A DNA stretch of 64,000 bases, taken from contig CM044312.1 of assembly GCA_024291935.2 (NCBI GenBank), positions 46,320,001 through 46,384,000 on the forward strand, given 5' to 3'. Of this stretch, positions 32,831-44,905 are shown one piece after another (position 1 is the first letter of the stretch; each line of letters begins with the position of its first letter). Under the pieces are notes generated by a model that saw nothing but the letters and a program-made list of their open reading frames with translations, searched no databases and was not told the origin of the DNA. The stretch comes from Okapia johnstoni (taxonomy: Eukaryota > Chordata > Mammalia > Artiodactyla > Giraffidae). Both the position numbers and the translations under genes were made by a program.

Positions 32831-33664
32831 AGGAAAATTGTGTTCTTGAGAAAATGTGATAGTTACCAAATACTTGGTGTTACTAGAAGGTTCTCTGCAT
32901 TTGATGTATTTCTCACTTATTATATTAAGGTGCTTTTTTTTCCTTTGCACTATTTTCCTTGTGCATACTTTCTTTATATTGCAAGACTGAAAATTCATCT
33001 AATAATAGGCCAATAGAGTTTAATTTTTCCTTTGCTCTGGACTATAGACACCTTGGCAAATAACATAACCTGAGTTCCCCAGGGCTATAAGATTGTAAAA
33101 TCTACCCCTTCCCCATCAACCCCATAATGCTGAATGTAGTGCTCATACAATGAAATGCTGCAGCTAACACCACTGTAGCTGCCCCTTAGGAATTCATTGT
33201 AAAAGGGTTTCACTGTACTTTGTAAAGCAATTTGGAATCTTTCATGATGAAAGGTTCTATATAAAGAAGGTAATATAATGGACTTGGCTTTCAACTTCTT
33301 TCATTTAAGCCTTAACAGAAACATGAATCTACTATATTAGAATCATAAACCAATAGGTGCTATATAAATGGTGAATAGAAATATTCTGGGTGAATAAAAC
33401 TGCAAATATAGCTATGTATTAGCTAAGTGCTTTACCAAGTATTATGCAAATGAGGATTAATAAGGCAATTATACTTAATTAAAAAAATAATAATAATGCT
33501 ACATTCTTCTAATTCTCTTGTCACCCATTGACTTAGTTATTTGGTGTGTGTCTGCCTCCTAAATCCCAAGTCTAAATGCAAATGCACAGAGCCTACTGTA
33601 TAGCAAAATAAATATTTTGTAATAGCCTATAAAGGAAAAGAATCTGAAAAAGAATATATATATA
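32831..33664. other. Unique AT-rich DNA
   Basis: No gene is recognised. A short stretch at 33419-33465 resembles a MIR piece but is too weak to call. A TA repeat at 33653-33668 precedes the CHR SINE. Confidence 0.45.
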
Positions 33665-33668
33665 TATG

Positions 33669-33779
33669 TTCTGTGTTGGTCCAGTGGTTAGGCTTTGGTG
33701 CTTTCACTGCAGTGTCCTTGGGATCAATCCTTGATCGAGGAACTAAGATCCTATAAGCCACAGCACAGCCAAAGAAAAA
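33669..33779 (+). repeat. CHR-2-type SINE fragment
   Basis: 'tggtccagtggttaggcttt', 'gggatcaatccttgatcgag', 'gaactaagatcctataagcc' and 'cacagcacagccaaagaaaa' follow the sense order of the CHR-2 SINE. Confidence 0.85.
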
Positions 33780-33794
33780 CACAAGAGAAGTTAT

Positions 33795-33890
33795 ATATAT
33801 AAATGGATCACTGTGTTATACACCTGAAACTAGTACAATATTGTAAATCAACTAACTTCAATTAAAAAAATTAAAAAACGGCAACTCACA
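33795..33890 (+). repeat. Artiodactyl L1 3' end fragment
   Basis: 'ggatcactgtgttatacacc', 'tgaaactagtacaatattgt' and 'aaatcaactaacttcaatta' followed by A-rich sequence match the 3' end of artiodactyl L1 elements. Confidence 0.75.
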
Positions 33891-35349
33891 TGAGATTCTT
33901 CTTTGGAAGCAAACAGTCTTCCACTGGAGCTTCCAAACAAAAGCTCCAGCAAGTTAAAAGGGATGGAGACAAAGGAAGCCTCTCTCACATATTTAAAGAG
34001 TCCATAGTACTGGAAACAATTCTTCCAGGCCCTAGAAAATATGTAATACTGCCCAGAGTTACTTTTATGTTTCTCAGAATTTCTTTTGGAGATTGGATTC
34101 TCCAGTGCTAAAAAAAAAAAAAAAAAAGATCCTCCAGTGCTTCCCAGCACTATGATCATCAGGTCTTACATCATCAAACAGTTGCTGTGCTTCACCCCAA
34201 AGATAGTGATAAGCAGAAATATCCGACATCATCCCTATGTGGAATCTAAAAAGTAATTAGAATTCTGTTGATGAAAGGTGTGTTAATATGAATCATAAAC
34301 AGCATACTATTCTTTCTTTATAACATCTTTGGGGAATGAGTGGTGATCTCTACTTCTGTAGAATCTGTAGTCCAAACAAAAAATTTTTTGTGGGTCTTCA
34401 AGTTCAGATTTACAGAGAAATGTACTAAATCTACAACTATTAGTTTTGTATGTATGTCAGATGAACTCCTCAACTTTATGGGTGAAAAAAGGCATTTCTA
34501 TTTTGACCTCTTATTATCTAGCCTTACCATGATGGGAGAGAGCACAGTAAGGCTCTCACTAGAAGCTAGTTTTCTTGCAGTCCCAGCCCTCTGCACAAAA
34601 TGATATAAATCATCAATTCTCTTGCAGAAACCTTCAAATTTCATTTTGAATATGCACAAAAAATTTGAAAGAGCTTGCACAGACTCAGGATGCTAAAGAG
34701 AGGATGGTAAATAGCTGTTTCCTGTCTCACTGAAAATGGGGGGCCAGACTTAACTGAAGTGGGAAGGGTGGGGTTTTATGTCTCTTGCAGTGAAATGTGC
34801 AAGTTCCATACCCCAAGGAAAGCCTAGAATGAATCCCATTCTTATTTCTATTCATTTTGGCTGCAACATCACAGATGTTTTACAAGAAATAGCATATTCT
34901 ATGCAAGAATATTCTTGTCTTAAGGTTGTCTAGTGGGTTCTAGAACTCTTTTTGATAAGGAACTCTTTGTTCCAGGAAATCTTAACATGAAACCCCAGAT
35001 AGAAAACAAATTAAAACCCTCCAAGGGGGACCCTCAGCAGTCTGTTTTCTCAGTTCTAGTCTAGTGGAATCCCCCATGTGAGGTCATTATTAGTTAGATC
35101 CACACACTCTTCAGTGAGGTCTTCATGGTGAAGATAGGACCTAAACCAGGCTTTGCATGGTCAGTAGACTCTGCCTGGATAATGTGTCTCTCTGGGTTCA
35201 ATGCAGAAAGTTAAACCACTTCAGGCATGTCGAGTAGAAAGAGATAAAACAGAGGGACTTAGGCGCCTACAGTTTCACTGGAACGGCCAGAGGAATAAGT
35301 CAGGGGGTCTTCAGGCCAGACATTTGGCTGTGAGTTCACACTCCAGTAG
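33891..35349. other. Unique DNA with an orphan poly(A) insertion
   Basis: No gene is recognised. 34110-34127 is a run of 18 A between two 14-bp direct repeats (see separate entry). 34205-34255 has an L1-like phrase ('cctatgtggaatctaaaaag'). Confidence 0.5.
34096..34141 (+). other. Poly(A) run flanked by 14-bp direct repeats
   Basis: gattctccagtgct (34096-34109), A18 (34110-34127), gatcctccagtgct (34128-34141). The direct repeats match at 13 of 14 positions. It looks like a LINE-mediated insertion of which only the tail was integrated. Confidence 0.75.
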
Positions 35350-35432
35350 CAGTCCCATGGTTAGGACTCTGTGCTTCCAATGCAGAGGGGCAAGGGTTAG
35401 AGCCCCTTGGATGCCACATGGTGAAGCATGTC
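35350..35432 (+). repeat. CHR-2-type SINE fragment
   Basis: 'catggttaggactctgtgct', 'ccaatgcagaggggcaaggg' and 'ttagagccccttggatgcca' match the sense 5' half of the CHR-2 SINE. The 3' part is missing. Confidence 0.8.
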
Positions 35433-35441
35433 AGCATATTT

Positions 35442-35637
35442 AGGGCTTCCCTTGTGGCTCAACTGGTAAAGAATCCACCTGCAATGCAGGAGACCTGGGT
35501 TTGATCCCTGGGTTGGGAAGATCCCCTGGAGAAGGGAAAGGCTACCCACTCCAGTATCCTGGCCTGGAGAACTCCATGGACTGTATAGTCCTTGGGGTCG
35601 CAAAGAGTCAGACACCACTGAGCGACTTTCACTTTCA
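35442..35637 (+). repeat. Bov-tA SINE
   Basis: Close to consensus from 'gggcttcccttgtggctcaa' through B-box-like 'gggtttgatccctggg' to 'ctgagcgactttcactttca'. One of the least diverged Bov-tA copies here. Confidence 0.95.
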
Positions 35638-36189
35638 TATAGAGTTGTGGTGCAGAGGTCAGGAAACTCTGACAGGAACTGTACTGCCACCAATCTGGCC
35701 ACCCCAGAGCCACCCAACATGCATGACCTGTAGAGCTGGGCTGCTGCAGCCAGTGTCAGTGTGTGCGTTAAGCAGCACCACTGCAGGAGGGTAGCATCTA
35801 CTTCTTCCTGTCTTCTAGTCTTCATGCCAGAGCATCTCACTGAAGAACCTAAATCAAATCCAGAACCACACCCACAAAACAGTCTAGGAACAGAGCTCTT
35901 AGCCTTTTTTAGCTTCATGACACAAGAAGGAACCTAGACGAATCTAGGATCCTGCCTAGATCTAGGCCAGAAGAACTAGGGAGAGGCAGTGTTTGGGAAG
36001 AGCCTGAGCAAAGATAGAGCTGATGCAAACTAAAGGACAAATTCTGGGTCAAGTGGAAATCTGCAGCCTCACTGTGAAATTGGTAAGAAGGACTTATCCA
36101 TTCAATGGATAAATGGAGGGCAAAGATCACTTTCCAAAGAAAGTTTAAGAACAGCCCAAGCAATCTTTTTTAGGTTGGGTTGAGATGCA
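35638..36189. other. Unique DNA, nothing recognised
   Basis: An open frame of 173 codons (35397-35918, minus) is made largely from the Bov-tA and its flank and is not a gene. Confidence 0.5.
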
Positions 36190-36420
36190 GTATTTTATTT
36201 CTTTCCTGTTTTATAGCATAAGTGATTTGTAAAAATATAAGAAAATATATTGACCCCAAAAGAAAAATAAAAGTCATTCATAATCCCACCACTGGGAGAT
36301 TGTCATATGTTAGTGAATCTTTTTCCAGATATTCCAGTATTTCGTTTACTATGATAGCATAGTTTTTAATTTTTTTTTACTTATGAACAAAACTTTCCAC
36401 ATTAATAAATGGTCATCTAG
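36190..36420 (-). repeat. Old L1 3' UTR fragment
   Basis: 'gtcattcataatcccaccac', 'tgggagattgtcatatgtta' and 'tttttccagatattccagta' are the reverse complement of the old L1 3' UTR type seen at 59880-60280. Confidence 0.5.
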
Positions 36421-36659
36421 TGACAATATCAATATGTTACCAGCTACACTGTCAGTAGTATTTTGTTATAGGAATGTCTCATATTTTATTCAATAAATAC
36501 TTTATTTAAAGCCCCTCTTTGTTGGACATTTCAATATTTTAGATTAATAGTGATGGAATGAATAGAAAATGCAATATTTCAGAGCAGTAAATGCAAGGGT
36601 TGAATTGTGAGGTGCTAAAAGCAAAAATATCAGTGAGATGGGAGATGTAGCAAAGCTCA

Positions 36660-36740
36660 TAAAGTGTTAAAGCTGGAAAGAACTTAGAAGTCATCCTCGT
36701 CCATCTTCCTCATTTAACAGATGGGTGTAAATCAAGACCA
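36660..36740. repeat. Ancient MIR/CR1-type fragment
   Basis: 'gttaaagctggaaagaactt' followed by 'tcctcatttaacagatgggt' is a familiar ancient mammalian repeat pattern. Family uncertain. Confidence 0.45.
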
Positions 36741-36904
36741 TATTTCACCCTCTTCATCCCAAACTCTTTAGTCCTTGTTCTCCATCTTTCTTTCCTGTTT
36801 CCTAAGCCTTGTGTACAATTCACACCAAGACTCAAATCTAAAGAGCAGTCAACAGAAAATATTAGTTAAAGAACAAGATGAACAAAAATCCAAGTTATTA
36901 CAAT

Positions 36905-37040
36905 TCAGTTCAGTTCAACTCAACTCACCTAGCATTTATTGAGTGCCTTCTCAGTAGTCAACACTGTGTTTGGGGAGAAGGGAACATAAAAATAATTCAG
37001 ATACTGACCCTACCCTCAGAGCATCTACTCTCTTACCTCC
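36905..37040. repeat. Ancient mammalian interspersed repeat, family not resolved
   Basis: 'ctagcatttattgagtgcct', 'caacactgtgtttggggaga' and 'tgaccctaccctcagagcat' follow the layout of the repeat at 2018. Confidence 0.5.
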
Positions 37041-40000
37041 TTTGATGAGAAGGAAACTTTCAGATGTATTAAGACACCTGCCTGTCTTTTAAGTGGGAAT
37101 GGCCTTGAGTCCCAGACATTTTCCTCCACAATTTCTTCACTTCTTAGGTTTCGGTTGTAAAACAGGAAAGTGAGAAGGAACTGTATAAGTTTTTCTATTT
37201 TCCAGTACAAGAACATTTAATACATGATCTCTAATATTTTTCTTGTCTAGACATCCTTGTCTTTTTACTTTTTAATAAAGCAATAGGCAGTTATCCCTTG
37301 TGGTTTGTAGCTACAGTTCATTATCAGAGGAACACTTGGCTTTTAAATGTTGCTAACACTGAAATCCTCTTCTATTGTCTCTTTCTAGTTAAGATTGCCT
37401 CATCTTAATCCTCTCTCTCCACAAATTGATCACACATTGCCTGCTTCAAAGTGTTCACTTAATCATTCCACTTTTTCCAAAAGAGTAGCTAACTCTTAAT
37501 ATGCTGCAGGTTTCCTATTACACTTCTTTGCCTTAAAAATATCTTGAAAGAATAAATCTGACAGTAAAGAAACTCCCAGACAAGAAAAAGCCTTCCCACA
37601 AATTCTCCCAAATGGAGTTGGACTGTAAGCGGAGAAAATGTAGCACTAACATTCACACACTGTCTCTGAGCTCCTGGACCCATACATCGATGGTCCAACT
37701 CCAGTGTGAGTCTCAACCCGTAGCTCCCTTGCCACTTGTCCCACACCTTCTGAGATTTCAGTTGAATGCATTGGAAGTTATTCAGGGATAATGAATTGCA
37801 AGCATGGTATAAGATCTGGTCATTTTGCCCTGTTTTTCTAGTATTCCTTCTGTTTAACAATTTATAGCTTTTCATTTTTTTGGTCAGGGTAATAGCTCTT
37901 AAGCAGATGGTTGTAATCAGTCCCCAGGTCTCAGCCTTGGAGGGAAGCTGGATGGAAGACTCCACAAGGAATGAGGATTCTGTGACTTACTCTGCTTACC
38001 CCCAGGGCCAAAAGTGAGGGTGCTGATTGCTCTCAACCTGCTCTTGCATGAATAGTAAATGTCGATTGATCTGTCTTCATTTGGTAGGGAAGATATCCAT
38101 AAGAGGGAACGTGAAAAATAGTATGGGCCAAAATTGTATTTACAGGAGCCAAACTCATGCATGCTTAGAATCAAGATTCTGAGTCTAGTCCATTTGTCAT
38201 TCTTTTTATGTCCAAGTTTTAGCAACAGGATGTTTTCAAATAGTTTACATTTCTCTTGGGACACGTTCCCTAACCAAATGTCATACTAGTGTTAGCCGGG
38301 AGTCATTTGGACTTGCTCAGTTCTTGCTTCCAGCCCCATGATTTAGACTATTTATGTAAGCAGGCTCCTGCATTGAAGATAATGGGGTTTTCTTGTCTGT
38401 CCATAAGGAGAAAAGTTATTAGATCAGTGGGAATTTTACAGAGTACGTTACTAAATCCTCGGATGTTAAACATTTCACTTACTTGGAACACACACTTGAT
38501 AGAAGCAAACTTCAGCTGACATTCAAAAGCATATTTGATGAAAATGTCAATGCTGATATCTATTTTTATTAATACTATTTTATGTAATGCTATTCTCTAA
38601 GGAAATTATATTTATCAGGCCTTTCCTTTTTCCTCTAAACCTTTTAATGTACTCCAAAATATCTTTTTTTCCTGGTTACAGAGTGGTAGATCTTTATTGT
38701 GAAATATCTGGAAAACATCAAGAAGTATAAAGAAAATGAAAACGTACCTATGATTCTTCAATTCTAGGGTCTTCAGTTTTTCCAAGATAGTCAGCAGTGA
38801 ACATTATTTGAAATCTTGTAAAACTTAAAAATTTTTTTAAAATTGAATATTTTCCAATTTAAGCCCTGATTCATTCTTCTGCTATAAATCTTGCCCTAAA
38901 ATATTGAGACAACCTGATGTTATACATCAAATACAGCTTAATTCTAGAATGACTCTTTTTCAGGAAAGTGGACAAGAAGGTATGGGGTTAGCCTGATTCC
39001 TTTCACAGGAGTATGGTTAAGCCGCTATTTCCTTTTTAATGTAATATTCTGTGAATAAAACCTAGAACAATGCATGCAGCCAAGGAGCTCACCTAGTTAG
39101 AAAATGAAGTCTCAGCCTTGGCTGCAAGGAGCTCTGGGCAGCGAATGTTAGGAGCTAGATATATTGCTGCTGTGGGCAAAATGGTGTTTCTGAAATGAGG
39201 GGCAGGGAGAGAGTGAATACCTGGTAGGCAACTAACTGTGTCTGGTGAGGAACTGTTACTCACAGAACCAGTTGGAGAAAATCTGGGACACTAACTGGAG
39301 ACCTCTAACCCCACAATCCACAAGTTTTGAGTTAAGTGGACTTATTATGCCCACTTTTCCATATAAACCTGAAACTAGATGAGCAAGGCAGTTATGTTTT
39401 AGAATTGTTCAACACAAGTAGCGAAAGATAAAGTAATATTCTTTTAAGAGAGCACATGGACTGAACCATCCATGTAGATGTATTTATGACTAAATTCACT
39501 TCCTATCTCCAGCCAAATTTCTGGAAGTAAATTCTTGCCAGATACAACTATGCTAAGATCCATGCCAAGAAATGCTTATTCTAGAAGCAGTAGTTTTTCA
39601 CATAAGAAATTTCTAAAATGAAAAATATACCCTGGCTGATAAACATCAGATAGGGAAAAAAAAACCTTATGCATTTAATCCAACAGATTATTATATTGGT
39701 ATAACTTAATTCTACAGGTTTGTGTATAGATATAATTTTAATCTTGTAGTATATCCTTCACTTAATGTGCTTCATATGTGTTGATTCTAAAATTCTCTCT
39801 AAAGTGACATTTCTACAGCTTTTTCTTAGGCGTGTATCTTCTGATCTCTGTTTGAAAGTAAAGGCATTCTTCAGCTTTTACTTTTCATACTCACTATTTT
39901 GAACCAATGCTGAGAACTTGCTAATTACTCATCACCTTTCCATTCTTTGTCTTCATTCTCCTCTTATCGCCTTAATTCACTTATTCTAGCCTATCGATTG

Positions 40001-40480
40001 AGAGAACAGTATAGAAGCATAAAATACATATTATTTGGAACAACAGCTGTCACACAAGGTTTTGTTTTACTGCCTTTTTGCCCTTCCTCACTCTTTTCTG
40101 CAAGTGAGTGGCTAATTGCCCACCAGGCTGTACCCGTTACTGAATGAGATAACTACATTTGGCAGAGAGGTGCATAGAACTGTTTTGATGGCAGAGAACA
40201 TTAATTTGCAACCACCACTGCATAGAATGAAGGAAATGCAACTGCTGTCCTCCTGGGAGAAGCCACTTAGGCAAGAAAATAAATAAGAGGATTTTGATTA
40301 TATTAGGAACTCTTATGCTTGTATCCCAGGAGGCTCCATCTTTAAACTCGTGTCATTTCATGTTTACACAAAAATTATAATGGAAGAAAAAAGGCTCAGA
40401 GCTCTCTGGGCCAGCATTTCACATTAAAAAAAATGTATCCATGTTCTGTGGGGGTGATGCAAGCCACCACATGCGTTTAT
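37041..40480. other. Long unique stretch
   Basis: No lineage-specific SINE or LINE in over 3.4 kb. It holds a 158-codon open frame on the minus strand (37489-37965) overlapping another of 115 codons (37917-38264); neither shows a domain, a splice context or a family I know. About 38690-38790 may be an old L1 3' UTR piece. I cannot name a gene here. Confidence 0.45.
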
Positions 40481-40552
40481 CCATTATTTCATCTCGTTCA
40501 ATGAGATAACAAATGTAAAGGTCCTGGTGCAGTCCCTGGCACATAGTTGGCC
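40481..40552 (+). repeat. MIR SINE, 3' part
   Basis: 'aatgagataacaaatgtaaa' and 'gtgcagtccctggcacatag' match the MIR 3' end. Confidence 0.7.
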
Positions 40553-40934
40553 ACCTAGAAACATCCTCGCTCTTCCCTTCTGCCTCTCTCCTTGTATCTT
40601 GTTTCCCCTGCTTCTTGTCAGAAGTCATTTCTGAAGAGAATCCAGAATTCCAGCATTTCTGTGCAGTAGCCGGTCACTGCCAATGAACACATGCTCTGCT
40701 GTTGGGCATCAAGCTCTCCAGGTCCCACCATTTTCTGTGTGCATTATGGCTGGCTCTTCATTGCTGGGTGGCAGAGAATCATGTTCACCCAAGTTGCTTT
40801 TACCCTATCTACTACTTGTGGAACAAATGGAGTGTTGCTCTAGTAGAGGGAGAGATATGCACGTGAATAGCTTAATAATACTCTGTGCTATACCCTGGGT
40901 GATAATACTATAATGATAGTAACTATTATTAGTA
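40553..40934. other. Unique DNA ending in a MIR trace
   Basis: No gene is recognised. About 40905-40934 ('gatagtaactattattagta') appears to be the end of the MIR that resumes at 41398 beyond the BovB. Confidence 0.4.
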
Positions 40935-41397
40935 TCAGGTCTGTCTAGTCAAAGCTATGGTTTTTCCAGTAGTCATGTATGGATGTGAGAGTTGGACTAT
41001 AAAGAAAGCTGAGCATAGAAGAATTGATGCTTTTGAACTGTGATGTTGGAGAAGATTCTTGAGAATCCCTTTGACTGCAAGGAGATCCAACCAGTCCATC
41101 CTAAAGGAAATCAGTCTGAATATTCATTGAAAGGACTGATGCTGAAGCTGAAACTCCAATACTTTGGCCACTTGATGCGAAGAACTGACTCATTGGAAAA
41201 GACCCTGATGCTGGGAAAGATTGAAGGCAGGAGGAGAAGGGGACAACAGAGGATAAGATGGTTGGATGGCATCACCGACTCAATGGACATGGGTTTGGGT
41301 GGACTCCGGGAGTTGGTGATGGACAGGGAGGCCTGGCGTGCTGCAGTCCATGGGGTGGCAAAGAGTCAGACACGACTGAGTGACTGAACTGAACTGA
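40935..41397 (+). repeat. BovB LINE, 3' fragment
   Basis: C-terminal coding region and 3' end in sense orientation. A 115-codon open frame (41040-41387) encodes the family tail ([20 protein letters not shown]), and the copy ends in the GAACTGAACTGA terminal repeat. It is 5'-truncated and inserted into a MIR, with attatta(c)tagta-like sequence on both sides. Confidence 0.92.
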
Positions 41398-41500
41398 TTA
41401 TTACTAGTAATTACTAGTATTGCTAGTAATTATTAGCACTTCTTACATGCCAAACACTGTGCTAGATGTTTTTACATACAGGGTATACTTATTTACTGAA
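41398..41500 (-). repeat. MIR SINE fragment
   Basis: 'ttagcacttcttacatgcca', 'aacactgtgctagatgtttt' and 'tacataca' give the MIR 3' half in reverse complement. Confidence 0.7.
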
Positions 41501-42082
41501 TGGGCCCAGTGAACTAGGCTTCAATCTATAAACATTTTTATTTATCTCTTTCAAACACGGTCTGTCAGAACTTTGACAATATCAGATACCTATCTTTCCA
41601 GCTCACTTGTGATGATTAAACCAGTCCCAATTTCAGTTACGACAAAATCCAGACCAGACTAAAACAAAATTTCAGACTCAGGTCAGGCTTAAATCTGCCT
41701 GGATCCCTCATGGCTTCCCAGTTCCTGTCTGCAATCCCCATGAAGACCAGCTGTGCTAGACTTCAGGAGCTGCCCCTACACTTGTTCAATATCCTTCTCT
41801 CTTTATTTGAGCAAGCTGGCAACCTTACAACCAACCTTCCTTGACTAGAAGAAGATGGGTAATAAATTCTGAACAGAGCTTTTGAGAAACGAGACGCTTT
41901 GGCTGCTGCAGTCACATTGGCCACCACTCAGTTCCTCTGGTAGTAACTGGCTGCCTCTCTCTCCCTTTCTCTCTTGGACAGCTCATGCATTGTGGTGTCA
42001 TGATTTCTTAACTAATATCTTTGTTTCTGTAAAGGGATGTTGAGGCTAAAGTTTCAATTAGGCACTAAGTAAGAGAGGGGGA
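41501..42082. other. Unique DNA, nothing recognised
   Basis: No gene or repeat assigned. Confidence 0.45.
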
Positions 42083-42092
42083 AAGGGGACTT

Positions 42093-42355
42093 ATTTACTT
42101 ATTTATTGGCTGCCCTGGGTCTTCCGTTGCTGTGTGCAGGCTTTCTCTAGTTTCAGCCTGCAGGCTTTTCATTGCAGTGCGGGGCATGGGCTTTAGGTGC
42201 GTGGGCTTCAGTCGTTGTGGTATATGGGCTCAGTAGTTGTGGCTCATGGGTTTAGTTGCCCTGAGGCATGTGGAATCTTCCCAGAGCAGGGATTGAACCC
42301 ATGTCCCCTGTACTGGCAGGCAGATTCTTAACCACTGGACCACCAGGGAAGTTCC
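42093..42355 (-). repeat. CHR-type SINE (long form)
   Basis: 'tatttattggctgccctggg', 'gggcttcagtcgttgtggta', 'agagcagggattgaacccat' and 'actggaccaccagggaagtt'. A 10-bp near-perfect target-site duplication, aagggga(c/t)tt type (9 of 10), lies at 42083-42092 and 42356-42365. Confidence 0.9.
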
Positions 42356-42377
42356 AAGGGGATTTTTTTGAGGAGGA

Positions 42378-42748
42378 TATCGAACTGTGGTGTTGGAGAA
42401 GAATGTTGAGAATCCCTTGGACAGCCAGGAGATTAAACCAGTCAATCCTAAAGGAAATCAACCCTGACTATCCATTGGAAGGACTGATGCTGAAGCTGAA
42501 ACTCCATTACTTTGGCCACCTAATGCGACAAGTTGACTCATTGGAAAAGACCCTGATGCTGGGAAAGATTGAAGGCAGGAGGAGAAGGAGATGACAGAAG
42601 ATGAGATGGTTGGATGGCATCACTGATGCAATGGACATGAGTTTGAACAAACTCCAGGAGATTGTGAAGAAACAGGGAAGCCTGGCGCGCTGCAGTCCAC
42701 AGTATTGCAAAGAGTTGAACGTGACTGAGCAACTGAACAACAACAAAT
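42378..42748 (+). repeat. BovB LINE, 3' fragment
   Basis: Sense C-terminal region ('gaactgtggtgttggagaag', 'gacagaagatgagatggttg') and a tail 'gagcaactgaacaacaacaa' that has drifted from the usual terminal repeat. More diverged than the copies at 41040 and 62289. Confidence 0.9.
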
Positions 42749-43030
42749 TTTGTTGGAAAGACCCACACTCTTATCTTTCACCTCAAGTGAGATGAGGCTA
42801 CTGGTCAAATTTAATATGTAAACCTCATGAAATTCACTTCATCTCCAGCCTTTTCTCACAGTCTTTTGGGATCATGATTGCTGGGTCTTGGAGGCCCCTC
42901 TTTGTAAATCCTGTGTGGTGTGTCTTGTTCTGCTGTTTCATGTGGGGTTACTTATCACCTCACATCCTCTCCAGAGATTCATTAGAAGCTCAGGCAACAG
43001 GATAAGCCCCCTCCCACATCCTGTTGCACT
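42749..43030. other. Unique DNA, nothing recognised
   Basis: No gene or repeat assigned. Confidence 0.4.
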
Positions 43031-43212
43031 AATATTACCTGACTTGATCCTCACAACAGTATGCGGAGGGAGAGAATAAGATTCTTGAATTACACATGAG
43101 GAACTGTAGGGAGATTAAATACTTTATGCCAGATCACATACTCAGTAATGCTATTACAGGAATAAAACCCAGGTTGGTCTGACTCCAAAGCCCATTCTTC
43201 CCACTGCACCCT
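43031..43212 (-). repeat. MIR SINE
   Basis: 'acttgatcctcacaacagta', 'acacatgaggaactgtaggg', 'tatgccagatcacatactca' and 'tctgactccaaagcccattc' follow the reverse MIR order. Confidence 0.85.
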
Positions 43213-44329
43213 GTCAGAGAAGAAGGGGAAAATATTACAGAATAAGCAGGCCTGTGAGGGATGAGCCTGCAGTATCTGTACCTCTGATGGCAAGTGCTCC
43301 CAGGAAGCTGCAGATATAGGGAGCAGGTGGAGATGGTGGGAGACGGGTCTGTAGAGGGAGGCTGAGGCCAGACCTCACTGGAGGGCCTCGGGTATGTGAA
43401 ATGCTCAGAAAAAAGGGCAGGGGGAGTTTGGACTCTGCCAGAAATAATCAGAGTCATTCAAGTTTTGAGCAGGTGACTCCCTAATCTCTCTGCCTCTAAG
43501 ATTGTCCAGGTGGTCGGGTGGAGAACAGGTGGAGGGGAGCAGGACTGCAGTGAGAAGCATATTGTAACCATCTGAGTGAGAGGAGTGAGTCCACCAGGCA
43601 GTGCTGGTGGGGTGGGAGGGGTGGGGCTGGAGCAGGAGCCAAAGCAGTGCCCACAGGGCCCGTTGGTTCTCCCCACATGCACAGAGGATGGAGCCAGGAG
43701 AGGAAAGAGCATGGGTGCTATCCAAGATGCCCTGGAAAAAAGCAAATCTCCAGGCTTCCCCAGGCAGCTCAGCCCAGCTGGCTCGCAATACACAGAGGTG
43801 CTGAGCTCTGCAAAGGGAAGGTAAGTGCTCAGCAAAACACATCCCTGCAGCTTTAGATCAGGAAGGCCCGAATGTGTGTGTGTAGTGGATTCTCAGGCTG
43901 CTAACAGTTAACACTGATATGACCTGTGGAGAGTTCAGAGTGATATGTAAGGGCTACCTACGAAGCTTGGCAGTCACTTGGAGAGTTTTCAAATTGAATG
44001 TGGATTGGCTCTTTCCTTTGAGAGTATGTGTATGTGCGCACATGCACGTGTTCATGTATAAATTGTCTTCTCTCCACATTCAGCAGACTGGTTTCCCTGC
44101 CTGAGTCAGGTCACCTTGCAGTGGCTGGAAAACTCTATGCCAACCATTAAGCCTTTCATTCTACATCAGCTTTTGCTTCTAAATGAGTTTCACAAAACAG
44201 CATCCATTAATCAACACCTTGTTTGGCCATGGGTTCTTTTCGCCTGCATTAGGTGATGTGGGAGCATCTACCCGGGGCTCCCAGATGAAGTCCGTATTTC
44301 TGTCCCTCCAGCTCTTCATGAACTTCCTG
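43213..44329. other. Unique DNA, GC-richer patch
   Basis: 43400-43850 has overlapping open frames on both strands (up to 145 codons, minus), explained by local GC richness; none has a recognisable domain. 44020-44055 is TG/CA-rich. No gene is called. Confidence 0.45.
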
Positions 44330-44905
44330 CTGCTTGACCTTTCAGCCTCATCTCTCACCATTCAAATCTCCCTACCTTGCAGCCTTTCTGAACTTACAGT
44401 TCACACTACATGCTTCTTTACACACAGGAGCAGGGGCTATATTTCATCCTTTCTGCCTGAACTGTCCCTCAAGCACTGGTGCTGTGAGCCCCGCTCCCTT
44501 CATCCTGTAGTTCCAACTCACCCTCCATGCTCAGCAGCATAGATGATGTCTCTTCCAAGAAACTCTCCCTCACTTACTGCTCTGAGTTTTCTTCTGTATT
44601 CACATGGCTTTGTCACAACTCCTTCACACTGTATTTTTAAGTATTTTTCATTCATTACAAAAGGCACTCAGGCTTACAGTACAAAATTTGGAGGAGGCCC
44701 AAAGGAACAAATCTGCTTTCTGATGAGCCCCACCTGCAATGGTAGCAATCTAGAAGATGCGTAGACACTCCCCTAACTTGAGTCTCACTCACGTCTAGAT
44801 CACAGACTATAGCACCTTTAGCAGAGACCATGACTTATACCTGTCATAGCGCTGACCTCTCTAGTACGTAGAACACTCTCAAATATGTGCTGTGATGAAA
44901 GGATT
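44330..44905 (+). repeat. L2 LINE fragments
   Basis: 'cttccaagaaactctccctc' (44551 on) and 'agcagagaccatgacttata' to 'gtagaacactctcaaatatg' (about 44820-44890) resemble the L2 3' end in order. The part between 44640 and 44760 does not, so it may be two pieces or an insertion. Confidence 0.5.

Noticed and set aside
35442..35520. tRNA-like sequence with B-box that could be called a tRNA gene
   Set aside because: It is the head of a Bov-tA SINE, continuous with the Bov-A body, and does not stand as a separate tRNA gene.
35397..35918. 173-codon minus-strand frame
   Set aside because: Most of it is the reverse translation of the Bov-tA at 35442-35637 plus flank; no independent coding evidence.
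43405..43842. 145-codon minus-strand frame with overlapping frames on both strands
   Set aside because: Local GC richness lowers stop-codon frequency; frames overlap on both strands and show no domain or splice context.
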